From contig NZ_BAGD01000100.1 of assembly GCF_000308635.1 (NCBI RefSeq), positions 35,377-99,376 on the forward strand: a stretch of DNA of 64,000 nucleotides, given 5' to 3'. A model generated the notes under the pieces. That model was not told the origin of the DNA. It saw only the letters and a list, made by a program, of their open reading frames with translations, and did not search any database. The stretch's first letter is position 1. Each line of letters opens with the position of its first letter. Below, in pieces: positions 24,969-34,144 of this stretch. The DNA comes from Nocardia otitidiscaviarum NBRC 14405. Its GTDB lineage: Bacteria; Actinomycetota; Actinomycetes; Mycobacteriales; Mycobacteriaceae. The translations under genes were made by a program, and so were the position numbers.

Positions 24969-26723
24969 GTGACGACCGTCGACGCGATCGTGCTCGCCGG
25001 CGGGCGCGCCACCCGGATGGGCGGGGTGGACAAACCCGCCATCGTGGTCGGCGGGCAGTCCATGCTCGACGCCGCCCTCGGCGCGGTCGCCGACTGCGCG
25101 CGCACGGTGGTGGTGGGGCCGCAGCGGCCGGAGCTGCCACCGGAAATCCTGCAGGCGCAAGAGATTCCGGCCGGGGCCGGACCGGTCGCCGCCATCGCCG
25201 CTGGCCTGGGCGTATTGGCGGACTGCGACTTTCCCGCCGGGCTGATCGTGGTGCTCGCGGCCGACATGCCCTTCCTCACCGCGCCCGCGGTCGACGAACT
25301 CCTCAGGCACGCACTCGAATCCGGCAGTGACGCGGTGTTCGCGGCAGACGAGTCGGGGCGACCGCAGTACCTGGTCGGCGTATGGCGGCGCGTGGCGCTG
25401 ACCGCGGCGGTGAGCCGACTGGAGTCGTTGGTGAACCAGCCGATGAAGGCGCTGGTGCCGGTGGACACCGTCATGGTGCCGCTGGCGGGGGTGGCCGATT
25501 GCGATACCCCCGACCAAGTGCGCCATGCGCGCGAGGCGGTCGAGCAAACCGCGGCAAACACTCCGATGACCCTGGACGAGGCGCGTAGTGTGTTGCGCCA
25601 CACTGTATCCCAGCTCACTCCCCGCAGCGCCGCGATCCGGGCGGCACGCGGCGCCGCGCTCGCCGAACCACTGCTGGCCGCCGACGCTCTACCGCGCTTC
25701 GACGTCTCGGCCATGGACGGTTACGCCGTCTCGGGGGACGGGCCGTGGCAGGTACGCCGCGACATCGGCTTCGCGGGCGGGCAGCGGCCGGTCGGGCTGC
25801 TGGCCGGTGAGGCCGTCCGGATCGCCACCGGCGCGCATGTTCCCGACGGCACCACCACCGTGGTGCGCGACGAGTTCGTCCGGGTTGACGAGAGCGGCGT
25901 GCTGCATCGCCTGCCGGACGCTCCGGTGCGCGACGATGTGCGCCGCCGCGGCGAGGACTGGTTGCCGGGGACCGAGATCGCGCCCGCCGGGACACCGGTG
26001 CACGCCGCGCTGGTCTCGGCGGCGGCCAGCGCCGAGGTGCGCACGGCGCTGGTGCGCGGCCCGGTGCGGGCGCGAATCGTCATGACCGGGGACGAGATTC
26101 GCAGCGAAGGGCCGCTGCACGCGGGACAGACCCGCGATTCGATCGGCCCGATCCTGCCCGACCTGCTGGCCTGGCACGGCGTGCAGACCCAGGACCGGGT
26201 GCATCTGCGCGATGCCGCCAACGCCTTCGACGAGGTGCTGGCCGCCGCGTCCGACTGCGATCTGCTGGTGATCGTGGGCGCGACCGGCGGCGGCGCGGCC
26301 GATCAGCTGCGCGCGGCCTTGGGCCGGGCGCGGGCCGGCGTGCTGGTGCGCAGGCTGCGGCTGCGGCCGGGCGGATCCACGGTGGTCGCGCAACTGCGTT
26401 CCGGCGCAGTGGTTCTCGGTCTACCCGGCAATCCGTTCGCCGCCGTCGCGACACTGCTGGCGCTGACCCCGGCCCTGGTGTCCGGCCTCACCGGCGCCAC
26501 GCACGAGCGCGTACTCCTGGGGCCGCTCGCCAACGCCGGTGAGATCTCCGGCCCGGTGGCGCGCATCGTCCCCGCCCGGGCGGTGCCCGCCGGAGGCTGG
26601 GTGGGCGACGCGAGCATCCGCACCGCGCACCTGGCCGGACTCCTGCACCGCGACGGTCTCGTGGTGGTGCCCGCCGAGGCCCGCGACGGCGACCCCGTGG
26701 AGTTCATTCCGCTGCCCGGCTGA
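24969..26723 (+). CDS. MobA-MoeA fusion: molybdenum cofactor nucleotidyltransferase / molybdopterin molybdenumtransferase
   Basis: 584 residues, two enzymes in one chain. Residues 1-190 are a MobA-like NTP transferase (LAGGRATRMGG at 9-19 then DKP; ADMPF at 98-102), which links molybdopterin to a nucleotide. Residues 200-584 are MoeA-like (FDVSAMDGYAV at 244-254, RIATGAHVPDG, MTGDEI at 372-377, LPGNPF at 485-490), which inserts molybdate. The usual MoeA TTGGVS segment is changed to ATGGGAADQ (439-447), so full activity is not certain. GTG start at 24969. It precedes the nar operon, whose NarG needs this cofactor. No MogA, MoaA or other cofactor gene is in the window. Confidence 0.88.
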   Translation: MTTVDAIVLAGGRATRMGGVDKPAIVVGGQSMLDAALGAVADCARTVVVGPQRPELPPEILQAQEIPAGAGPVAAIAAGLGVLADCDFPAGLIVVLAADMPFLTAPAVDELLRHALESGSDAVFAADESGRPQYLVGVWRRVALTAAVSRLESLVNQPMKALVPVDTVMVPLAGVADCDTPDQVRHAREAVEQTAANTPMTLDEARSVLRHTVSQLTPRSAAIRAARGAALAEPLLAADALPRFDVSAMDGYAVSGDGPWQVRRDIGFAGGQRPVGLLAGEAVRIATGAHVPDGTTTVVRDEFVRVDESGVLHRLPDAPVRDDVRRRGEDWLPGTEIAPAGTPVHAALVSAAASAEVRTALVRGPVRARIVMTGDEIRSEGPLHAGQTRDSIGPILPDLLAWHGVQTQDRVHLRDAANAFDEVLAAASDCDLLVIVGATGGGAADQLRAALGRARAGVLVRRLRLRPGGSTVVAQLRSGAVVLGLPGNPFAAVATLLALTPALVSGLTGATHERVLLGPLANAGEISGPVARIVPARAVPAGGWVGDASIRTAHLAGLLHRDGLVVVPAEARDGDPVEFIPLPG

Positions 26724-27130
26724 ACCGCGTCACGCGCCGCCGCGTCCGCACCACGCGGGCCCGAATTCGCACATCCCGATCCGCGACGCGCTCCCCTGCT
26801 GCACGCTGTGACTCCGCCCGGCGGGCCATCACCTCGCCCGCATCGAGTCCCGACCTTGCGCCGCCATCACCTCTCCCACACCGCGGTCCCGATCGCGCGC
26901 CGCGGTCGCCGACTTGGAATGACCGGGTGGCCGGGTGACGCGCACCGTCGAGCGCGATCGGATCGCCTCGGGCGCAGTGAGTTCGACCACTCCGGTGGGG
27001 GCGGGCCGACGGGCGGCGCACCCGCCGGTATGGGGCGCGGCCCGTGCCTTTGCGGCCTCGTACGCCGAGAAACCTATTGCAAACCAACCGGTTTGCGAGT
27101 GGTTGGACGCCGGGCGAATATGGTCGGGTA
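26724..27130. other. Intergenic gap after mobA-moeA
   Basis: 407 bp, GC-rich, no gene I can support on either strand. Its right end holds an inverted repeat (27079-27096) and a possible -10 element near 27119-27124 for the small gene at 27131. Confidence 0.5.
27079..27096. promoter_or_regulatory. Candidate operator upstream of small zinc-finger-like gene
   Basis: Perfect inverted repeat GCAAACC-AACC-GGTTTGC, about 35 bp upstream of the GTG at 27131 and just before a TATGGT -10-like hexamer. Position and symmetry suit repressor binding by a dimeric regulator. No regulator is assigned. Confidence 0.45.
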
Positions 27131-27406
27131 GTGCTCGTGGGAGACGAGCACTACGGCACAGTCGATGGTGACGGCGCGAGTACCGAGCCGACCGACCTCC
27201 CCTTCCTCGCGGGCCGGGTCTACGACACCGAAGACAGACTGATGCAGCGCGCCTACACCTTCGCCTGCCCGGTCCCCGGCTGCCCCCATCTCCACGAGGA
27301 CCGCACCGACAGCCCCCCGGAGGTCTGGCAGGCCCGCGTCAAGTCGGCCCTGGCGCGCCACCTCGCCGCGGCACACCCGGATTGGCGTCCCAGCGCCGAC
27401 GACTGA
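27131..27406 (+). CDS. Small protein with possible C2H2-type zinc site
   Basis: 91 residues, GTG start at 27131 (alternative ATG at 27241). The C-terminal half reads CPVPGCPHLHED, then, after a helix-forming linker, ALARHLAAAHPDW. This C-x4-C ... H-x4-H arrangement could bind one zinc, as in small actinobacterial zinc-finger proteins. The N-terminal half is polar (GDEHYGTVDGDG). Function unknown. It stands alone between mobA-moeA and narG, with an inverted repeat at its promoter. Confidence 0.6.
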   Translation: MLVGDEHYGTVDGDGASTEPTDLPFLAGRVYDTEDRLMQRAYTFACPVPGCPHLHEDRTDSPPEVWQARVKSALARHLAAAHPDWRPSADD

Positions 27407-27928
27407 CAACCCGTCGACCTCCGGGGGAATGGGGATATACACCCCGCCACCTCGGGCGAGCCGGATCGTCCCGTGGAATCGCGGCGGGAAATCCACGACA
27501 TCGAGCAGTCGTCGAGAAGTGGCCGGATTATGCCCGCGATCCCGCAGCAAACCGATCGACCGGGGCGGGAACGGGCCCGTTGGAAAGGCGCACATAGTTA
27601 GCCGGAATGGCGGATAATCGCGTGTCACCGGTCACCATCAGTGTGTTAACAAATATTAAGCGGCCGAGAACCGAACGTTTCCAAAGCATCACCGGCACCG
27701 TCCCGAAACCCCCTCGAGGCGAGGCGTTTCGGCCGGTCATCACGGATTCGCGCAGGTCGAACGGGGCCGACCGGAGGCGGGTCGCTATCGCACAGTGACC
27801 GCCACGTTGCGGCGATCTCACAACTCACAACGGCGGTTCGCGCACTGTGAGAGAATCGTTTTGACGCCCGCTATGACGTCTTTACAGTCGATGCAGCAGC
27901 CCAATTTCCACAGCTCGAAGGGGGCGTC
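27407..27928. other. narG upstream region
   Basis: 522 bp without a gene I can support. It holds an AT-rich quasi-palindrome TTAACAAATATTAA at 27646-27659, loosely like a CRP/FNR-type site. It also holds TCTCACA (27816-27822) and TGTGAGA (27846-27852) as an inverted pair 23 bp apart. A Shine-Dalgarno GAAGGGGG lies just before the narG ATG. The promoter of the narGHJI operon must lie here; which regulator acts cannot be told from sequence. Confidence 0.5.
27807..27823. promoter_or_regulatory. TTGCGGC-GATCTCACAA motif upstream of narG
   Basis: The 17-base string TTGCGGCGATCTCACAA recurs with one extra G at 61983-62000, upstream of the TetR gene of the conserved block. Both copies are 100-170 bp from a start codon in an intergenic stretch. 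It may be a binding site of one regulator or a chance match. Confidence 0.3.
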
Positions 27929-30900
27929 ATGGCAAACCCGGGGACCGATAGCTCGTCCGCCGATGCACTGCTTCGACTGGGGAAGTATTTCAACCGCGGT
28001 GAAGTGTCCGCGGACCTGCGCACGGTCCACAAGGTGGGCGGACGCGATGCCGACGAGTTCTACCGGGATCGCTGGGCGCACGACAAGGTGGTGCGCTCCA
28101 CACACGGCGTGAACTGCACCGGCTCGTGCTCGTGGAAGATCTACGTCTCCGACGGCGTGATCACCTGGGAATCGCAGCAGACCGACTACCCGTCCGTCGG
28201 CGCGGACAAGCCGGAGTACGAACCGCGCGGCTGCCCGCGCGGCGCGTCCTTCTCCTGGTACACGTATTCGCCCGCACGGGTGCGCTACCCCTATGTGCGC
28301 GGCGTCCTGCTCGAGCTCTACCGCGCCGCCAAGGCCGAACTCAAGGACCCGGTGCTGGCCTGGGAGTCCATCGTCGAGGATCCCGAGCAGGCGAAACGCT
28401 ACAAGCACGCCCGCGGCAAGGGCGGCTTCGTGCGCGCCGAATGGTGGGAGGCCGCCGAGATCGCGGCCGCCGCCCATGTGTACACCATCAAGAAGTACGG
28501 GCCGGACCGGGTCGCCGGGTTCTCCCCCATTCCCGCCATGTCCATGGTCAGTCACGCGGTGGGCGCGCGGTTCATCTCGCTCATCGGCGGATCCATGCTG
28601 TCGTTCTACGACTGGTACGCCGACCTGCCGGTGGCCTCGCCGCAGGTCTTCGGCGATCAGACCGACGTACCGGAGTCGGCCGACTGGTTCGACGCGGGCT
28701 ACCTGATCATGTGGGGCTCCAATGTGCCGGTGACCCGAACCCCGGACGCGCACTACATGACCGAGGCCCGCTACCGGGGCCAGAAGGTGGTCGTGGTCTC
28801 CCCCGACTACGCCGACAACACCAAGTTCGCCGACGAATGGGTGCCCGCCCGCCCGGGAACCGATGCGGCACTGGCCATGTCCATGGGCCACGTGGTGCTC
28901 AAGGAGTTCTTCGTCGAGCGCGACACCCCGTACTTCCGGGAGTACGTCAAGCGCTACACCGACCTGCCGTATCTGATCACGCTGGACGACAAGGACGGCG
29001 TGTGCGTACCCGGCAAGTTCCTGACCGCCGCCGATCTCGGGCACACGGGCGAGGGCGTCGAGTTCCAGACGGTGCTGCTGGACGCCGACGGGAACCCTGC
29101 CGTGCCCAACGGGTCGCTCGGTCACCGCTTCACCGAGGCGGGCAAGGGCAAGTGGAACCTGAATCTCGGGGATGTCGATCCCCTGCTGACTCTGCACGGC
29201 CGCGTCAGTGACGCCGCGGCCGTGCAGCTTCCCCGCTTCGACGACGGCACCGCCGGGGTCATCACCCGCGGCGTTCCCACCGCCGTGGTCGCTGGCAAGC
29301 GCGTGACCACCGTCTTCGATCTGCTGCTGGCCCAGTACGGCGTGGCGCGCACGGGCCTGCCCGGCAGCTGGCCGACCGGCTACGACGATGCCAGCGAGCC
29401 GTACACCCCCGCCTGGCAGGAGACCATCACCGGCGTTCCGGCCAAGCAGGCCGAGCGCATCGGCCGCGAATTCGCCGACAATGCCGAGAAATCCCAGGGC
29501 CGCTCCATGATTCTCATGGGCGCGGGCACCAACCACTGGTTCCACTCGGACCAGATCTACCGCGCCTTCTTCACCCTGACCCTGCTCACCGGCTGCCAGG
29601 GCGTGAACGGCGGCGGCTGGGCGCACTACGTGGGCCAGGAGAAATGCCGTCCGGTCACCGGTTGGTCCACACTGGCCTTCGGCCTGGACTGGCAGCGCCC
29701 GCCGCGGCAGATGCAGGGCACCGTGTTCTGGTACCTGGCCAACGACCAGTGGCGCTACGACCCGTTCACGGCGGAATCGTTCGCCTCGCCGCTGGGTGCG
29801 GGGCGCTTCGCCGGGCGCACGGCCGCCGACAATATCGCGCTCGCCACCCGGCTGGGCTGGATGCCCAGCTACCCGACCCTCAACCGCAACCCGCTCGATC
29901 TGGTGGACGAGGCCGAGGCCGCGGGCAAGGCCCCAGCCGACCACGTGGTGGACGGCCTCACCTCCGGTGAGCTGCGCTTCGCCTGCGAGGACCCGGACGC
30001 GCCGGAGAACTTCCCGCGCGTGCTGACCGTATGGCGCGCCAATCTGCTCGGCTCCTCCGGCAAGGGCAACGAGTACTTCCACAAGCATCTGCTGGGCGCG
30101 GACTCCAACCTGCAGACCACCGACACCACGGGTGTACGTCCGCAGGAACTGGTGTGGCGCGAGCAGGCCGCCACCGGCAAGCTGGATCTGCTCATGTCGC
30201 TGGACTTCCGGATGACCAGCACCACGCTGTTCTCCGATATCGTCTTCCCGGCCGCCACCTGGTACGAGAAGCACGATCTGTCCTCCACGGATATGCACCC
30301 GTTCGTGCACGCCTTCTCCCCCGCCATCTCCCCGCCGTGGGAGGCCAAGACCGACTTCGACGCCTTCCACCGCATCGCCCGCGGGTTCTCCTGGCTGGCG
30401 GAGAAGCATCTGGGCAAGCGCAAGGATCTGGTCGCGGTACCGCTGCAACACGACAGCGCCGACGCGCTGGCCCAGGCCGGTGGCCGCGTCCTGGACTGGA
30501 AGGCCGGGGAATGCGACCCGGTCCCCGGTAAGACCATGCCGAAACTGGTTGTGGTCGAACGCGATTACCCCAGCGTGGCGGAGAAGATGGCCGCGCTCGG
30601 ACCGCTGGTCGAGACGGCCGGGCTCACCGTCAAGGGTGTCACCACCCTGCCCGATGCCGAGGTGGAGTACCTGAAGGGTGTCAACGGGACCGTGGTTTCC
30701 GGTGTGGCGCAGGGACGTCCGTCGCTGGCCAAGGACACCCACGCCGCCGAGGCCATCCTGGCGCTGTCCGGAACCACCAACGGCCGACTCGCCGTGGAGG
30801 GGTTCCACGCGCTCGAGCAGCGCACCGGCACCCGGTTGGCCGATCTGGCCGCCGAACACGAGGGCAAGCGGATCTCCTTCGCCGACACCCAGGCCCGGCC

Positions 30901-31651
30901 GGTGCCGGTGATCACCTCACCGGAATGGTCGGGCAGTGAGACCGGCGGGCGGCGGTACTCGCCGTTCACCATCAATACCGAACGTCTCAAGCCGTGGCAC
31001 ACGCTGACCGGGCGGCAGCACTTCTACCTCGACCACGACTGGATGATCGAACTCGGCGAGCAGCTGCCGATCTTCCGGCCGCCGCTGGATATGACCGCGT
31101 TGTTCAGTGAGCCCGGCGTCGGCAATGTGAGCGAGAACGGCGTCACCGTGCGCTATCTGACGCCGCACTCCAAGTGGTCCATCCACTCCGCCTACCAGGA
31201 CAACCTGCATATGCTGACGCTCTCGCGCGGCGGGCAGTCGATCTGGATGTCGGACAAGGACGCCGCCAAGATCGGTGTCGCGGACAACGACTGGATCGAG
31301 GCCGTCAACCGCAACGGCGTCGTGGTGGCGCGCGCCATCGTGTCGCACCGCATGCCCGAGGGCACGGTGTTCATGTATCACGCGCAGGACCGCGCGGTGG
31401 ACGTGCCGCGCATCGAGGGCACGCCGAACGGCAACGGGGCCAACGGCTCCGGAGCTGACGGCTCCGGCTTCGTCGGCAAGGGCAAGCGCGGCGGCATCCA
31501 CAATGCGCTGACCCGCATCATGATCAAGCCCTCGCATCTCATCGGCGGCTACGCACAGCAGTCCTTCGCCCTGAACTACCACGGCCCCACCGGAAATCAG
31601 CGCGACGAAGTGACGACCATTCGAAAGCGCTCGCAGGAAGTGGAGTACTGA
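27929..31651 (+). CDS. narG: Nitrate reductase alpha subunit NarG
   Basis: 1240 residues, full length for membrane-bound nitrate reductase. Catalytic subunit: reduces nitrate to nitrite at a bis-MGD molybdenum site. The N-terminal FS0 cluster motif is visible as HGVNCTGSCSWK with a further Cys in RGCPRG. The DMSO-reductase-family core follows (YGPDRVAGFSPIPAMSM, MWGSNVPVTRTPDAH, VNGGGWAHYVGQEKCRP). A Gly/Asn/Ser-rich insert (about residues 1167-1182) near the C-terminus is not usual. ATG at 27929 has a strong ribosome site. First gene of narGHJI; the stop is one base before narH. Confidence 0.97.
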   Translation: MANPGTDSSSADALLRLGKYFNRGEVSADLRTVHKVGGRDADEFYRDRWAHDKVVRSTHGVNCTGSCSWKIYVSDGVITWESQQTDYPSVGADKPEYEPRGCPRGASFSWYTYSPARVRYPYVRGVLLELYRAAKAELKDPVLAWESIVEDPEQAKRYKHARGKGGFVRAEWWEAAEIAAAAHVYTIKKYGPDRVAGFSPIPAMSMVSHAVGARFISLIGGSMLSFYDWYADLPVASPQVFGDQTDVPESADWFDAGYLIMWGSNVPVTRTPDAHYMTEARYRGQKVVVVSPDYADNTKFADEWVPARPGTDAALAMSMGHVVLKEFFVERDTPYFREYVKRYTDLPYLITLDDKDGVCVPGKFLTAADLGHTGEGVEFQTVLLDADGNPAVPNGSLGHRFTEAGKGKWNLNLGDVDPLLTLHGRVSDAAAVQLPRFDDGTAGVITRGVPTAVVAGKRVTTVFDLLLAQYGVARTGLPGSWPTGYDDASEPYTPAWQETITGVPAKQAERIGREFADNAEKSQGRSMILMGAGTNHWFHSDQIYRAFFTLTLLTGCQGVNGGGWAHYVGQEKCRPVTGWSTLAFGLDWQRPPRQMQGTVFWYLANDQWRYDPFTAESFASPLGAGRFAGRTAADNIALATRLGWMPSYPTLNRNPLDLVDEAEAAGKAPADHVVDGLTSGELRFACEDPDAPENFPRVLTVWRANLLGSSGKGNEYFHKHLLGADSNLQTTDTTGVRPQELVWREQAATGKLDLLMSLDFRMTSTTLFSDIVFPAATWYEKHDLSSTDMHPFVHAFSPAISPPWEAKTDFDAFHRIARGFSWLAEKHLGKRKDLVAVPLQHDSADALAQAGGRVLDWKAGECDPVPGKTMPKLVVVERDYPSVAEKMAALGPLVETAGLTVKGVTTLPDAEVEYLKGVNGTVVSGVAQGRPSLAKDTHAAEAILALSGTTNGRLAVEGFHALEQRTGTRLADLAAEHEGKRISFADTQARPVPVITSPEWSGSETGGRRYSPFTINTERLKPWHTLTGRQHFYLDHDWMIELGEQLPIFRPPLDMTALFSEPGVGNVSENGVTVRYLTPHSKWSIHSAYQDNLHMLTLSRGGQSIWMSDKDAAKIGVADNDWIEAVNRNGVVVARAIVSHRMPEGTVFMYHAQDRAVDVPRIEGTPNGNGANGSGADGSGFVGKGKRGGIHNALTRIMIKPSHLIGGYAQQSFALNYHGPTGNQRDEVTTIRKRSQEVEY

Positions 31652-31652
31652 C

Positions 31653-33467
31653 ATGCGCGTCATGGCACAGCTCGCCATGGTCATGAACCTGGACAAGTGC
31701 ATCGGCTGTCATACGTGCAGCGTCACCTGCAAGCAGGCGTGGACCAATCGCGGCGGCACCGAGTACGTCTGGTTCAACAATGTGGAAACCCGCCCCGGGC
31801 AGGGGTACCCGCGGCAGTACCAGGATCAGGAGAAGTGGAAGGGCGGCTGGACGCTCAACCGCAAGGGTCGCCTCACATTGAAGTCCGGGTCGCGAATGAA
31901 GAGGCTGCTGAACATCTTCGCCAACCCGGACCTTCCCACCGTAAGCGATTACTACGATCCGTGGAGCTACGATTACGACAATCTGCTCTCCTCACCCCAA
32001 ATCGATACCACTCCGGTGGCGCGGCCCAAATCGCTGATCACCGGCGAGGACACCAAGGTCACCTGGGGCGCGAACTGGGACGACGACCTCGGCTCCGGCC
32101 CGGAGCAGGTCGGTAGGGACCCGCTGCTGTCCAAGCTGTCCGACCAGGTCAAGCTGGAATTCGAGCAGACCTTCATGTTCTACCTGCCACGCATCTGCGA
32201 GCACTGCCTGAACCCGTCGTGCGCGGCATCCTGCCCCTCGGGCGCCATCTACAAGCGCGCCGAGGACGGCATCGTGCTGGTGGACCAGGACAAGTGCCGC
32301 GGCTGGCGGCAGTGCGTCACCGGCTGCCCGTACAAGAAGATCTACTTCAACCACAAGACCGGCAAAGCCGAGAAATGCACCTTCTGCTATCCGCGCGTGG
32401 AGGTCGGCATCCCGACCGTGTGCTCGGAAACCTGTGTGGGGCGGCTGCGCTACATCGGCGTCATGCTCTACGACGCCGACGCGGTGCAGGAGGCGGCCTC
32501 GGTCGAGAACGACAAGGATCTGTACCCGGCGCAGCTGGGCGTCTTCCTGAATCCGCACGACCCGCGGGTGGTCGCGGAGGCCGAGCGGGCGGGCATCTCC
32601 ACCGAATGGATTCAGGCGGCGCAGGATTCACCCGTCTACAAGCTCATCGTCGACTACCAGATCGCGCTGCCGCTGCATCCGGAGTACCGGACCATGCCCA
32701 TGGTCTGGTACGTGCCGCCGCTGTCGCCGGTGGTGGACGTGCTGTCGGAGACCGGGCACGACGGGGAGGACCATTCGAATCTGTTCGGCGCGATCGACGC
32801 GCTGCGGATTCCGGTGGAGTACCTGGCGGAGCTGTTCACCGCCGGTGAGGTCGGACCGGTGCGGGCGGCGCTGCAACGGCTGGCCGGGATGCGGTCGTTC
32901 ATGCGGTCGATCAATCTCGGGCAGGAGCCGGATCTCTCGATCCCGGAGGCGGTGCGGCTGGAGCCCGAGGAGATCGAGGCCATGTACCGGCTGCTCGCCA
33001 TCGCCAAGTACGAGCATCGGTACGTGATCCCCAGCGGCGCGACTTCCCGTGCGCACGAACTGGATTCGCTGGCCACCGGATGCAGTCTGGACACCGACGG
33101 CGGACCGGGCATGACGGCCTACGACTACATGGCGGACAAGTTCCACCTGAGCGATACCAATGGCGCCGCGCCGGAGGAGAAGTCGAACCGGATCAACCTG
33201 CTCAACTGGGACGGCAAGAAGACCGACGGGCTGGTGCCGACCCGCGACGGTGCCGCTGCCGACGGCAACGGCGTTTCGAACGGCGGCGTCGGTTCGAACG
33301 GCGGCGTCGGTTCGAACGGCGGCGTCGGTTCGAACGGCGGCGTCGGTTCGAACGGCAGCGGAGTCTCGAACGGCAACGGGCACAACGGCACCGAGGCCCA
33401 CGGCGATGGCGCGCACGCCGCCACCGACGCTGACCCCACACCCGAGCCGAGCGGAGTTCGTCGATGA
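31653..33467 (+). CDS. narH: Nitrate reductase beta subunit NarH
   Basis: 604 residues; usual NarH is about 510-560. Electron-transfer subunit with four Fe-S clusters: CIGCHTCSVTCKQAW, CEHCLNPSCAASCP, CRGWRQCVTGCP (a Trp in place of one Cys, marking the [3Fe-4S] cluster) and CTFCYPR ... CSETC. Carries electrons from NarI haems to NarG at the cytoplasmic face. The C-terminal 70 residues are an extension of Gly/Asn/Ser/Val repeats (GVGSNG repeated) encoded by an 18-bp tandem repeat, ending Thr/Pro/Glu-rich. ATG at 31653 lies one base after narG. Confidence 0.97.
   Translation: MRVMAQLAMVMNLDKCIGCHTCSVTCKQAWTNRGGTEYVWFNNVETRPGQGYPRQYQDQEKWKGGWTLNRKGRLTLKSGSRMKRLLNIFANPDLPTVSDYYDPWSYDYDNLLSSPQIDTTPVARPKSLITGEDTKVTWGANWDDDLGSGPEQVGRDPLLSKLSDQVKLEFEQTFMFYLPRICEHCLNPSCAASCPSGAIYKRAEDGIVLVDQDKCRGWRQCVTGCPYKKIYFNHKTGKAEKCTFCYPRVEVGIPTVCSETCVGRLRYIGVMLYDADAVQEAASVENDKDLYPAQLGVFLNPHDPRVVAEAERAGISTEWIQAAQDSPVYKLIVDYQIALPLHPEYRTMPMVWYVPPLSPVVDVLSETGHDGEDHSNLFGAIDALRIPVEYLAELFTAGEVGPVRAALQRLAGMRSFMRSINLGQEPDLSIPEAVRLEPEEIEAMYRLLAIAKYEHRYVIPSGATSRAHELDSLATGCSLDTDGGPGMTAYDYMADKFHLSDTNGAAPEEKSNRINLLNWDGKKTDGLVPTRDGAAADGNGVSNGGVGSNGGVGSNGGVGSNGGVGSNGSGVSNGNGHNGTEAHGDGAHAATDADPTPEPSGVRR
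33275..33346 (+). repeat. 18-bp tandem repeat inside narH
   Basis: Four perfect copies of TTCGAACGGCGGCGTCGG, 33275-33346, with a partial fifth copy after. The unit is a multiple of three, so copy number changes keep the narH frame. It encodes SNGGVG repeats in the C-terminal extension. Confidence 0.95.
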
Positions 33468-34144
33468 AGCTGCTCACCCTGCGGCGACGGCCGGAGCCGA
33501 CGGTACGGATGTCGGAGCGGGACCGCCGCCTGGTCTGGCGGATGGCGGCCCTGTGCCTGGACTACCCGTCCGAGGACATGCTGCGCACCGTGCACGAGTT
33601 CGGCGGGGCCGTAGACGAACTGCCCGCCGAGGTGCGCGACCGGCTCGGCGAGTTCCTCGCCCACCTGCGCGAGACCGATCCGCTCGAATTGGCCCAGCGC
33701 TACGTCGAGACCTTCGACATGCGCCGCCGCGCCAGCCTGCACCTCACCTTCTACGCCTACGGCGACACCCGTAAACGCGGGATGGCGCTGCTGCGCTTCA
33801 AGCACGCCTACCGGCACGCGGGCGTCGAACTCGGCGACGAGGAACTGCCCGACCATCTCCCGGTGCTGCTGGAATTCGCGGCCACGGTGGATCCCATCGG
33901 CGGGGAACGGCTGCTCGGCGAGCACGTGCCGGTGCTGGAATTGCTGCGACTGTCGCTGTCGGACAACGGGTCCCCGTATGCGGCCGTCCTCGCCGCCGTG
34001 ACGGCCACGCTGCCGCCGGTGACCACCGCCGACCGCCGCCGCATCGCCGAACTCGCCGCCCAGGGCCCACCGGAGGAAGAGGTCGGGCTCGAGCCCTTCG
34101 CCATGGACCCCATGATGTTCGCCGGATCGGAAGGCCGCCGATGA
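33464..34144 (+). CDS. narJ: Nitrate reductase assembly chaperone NarJ
   Basis: 226 residues, all-helical TorD/NarJ-family chaperone: CLDYPSEDML near the start, and the motif RYVETFDMRRRASLHLTFY typical of NarJ. It holds apo-NarGH during cofactor insertion and is not part of the final enzyme. ATG at 33464 overlaps the narH stop by four bases (ATGA), and its own stop overlaps the narI start in the same way, so narHJI are translationally coupled. Confidence 0.95.
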   Translation: MKLLTLRRRPEPTVRMSERDRRLVWRMAALCLDYPSEDMLRTVHEFGGAVDELPAEVRDRLGEFLAHLRETDPLELAQRYVETFDMRRRASLHLTFYAYGDTRKRGMALLRFKHAYRHAGVELGDEELPDHLPVLLEFAATVDPIGGERLLGEHVPVLELLRLSLSDNGSPYAAVLAAVTATLPPVTTADRRRIAELAAQGPPEEEVGLEPFAMDPMMFAGSEGRR

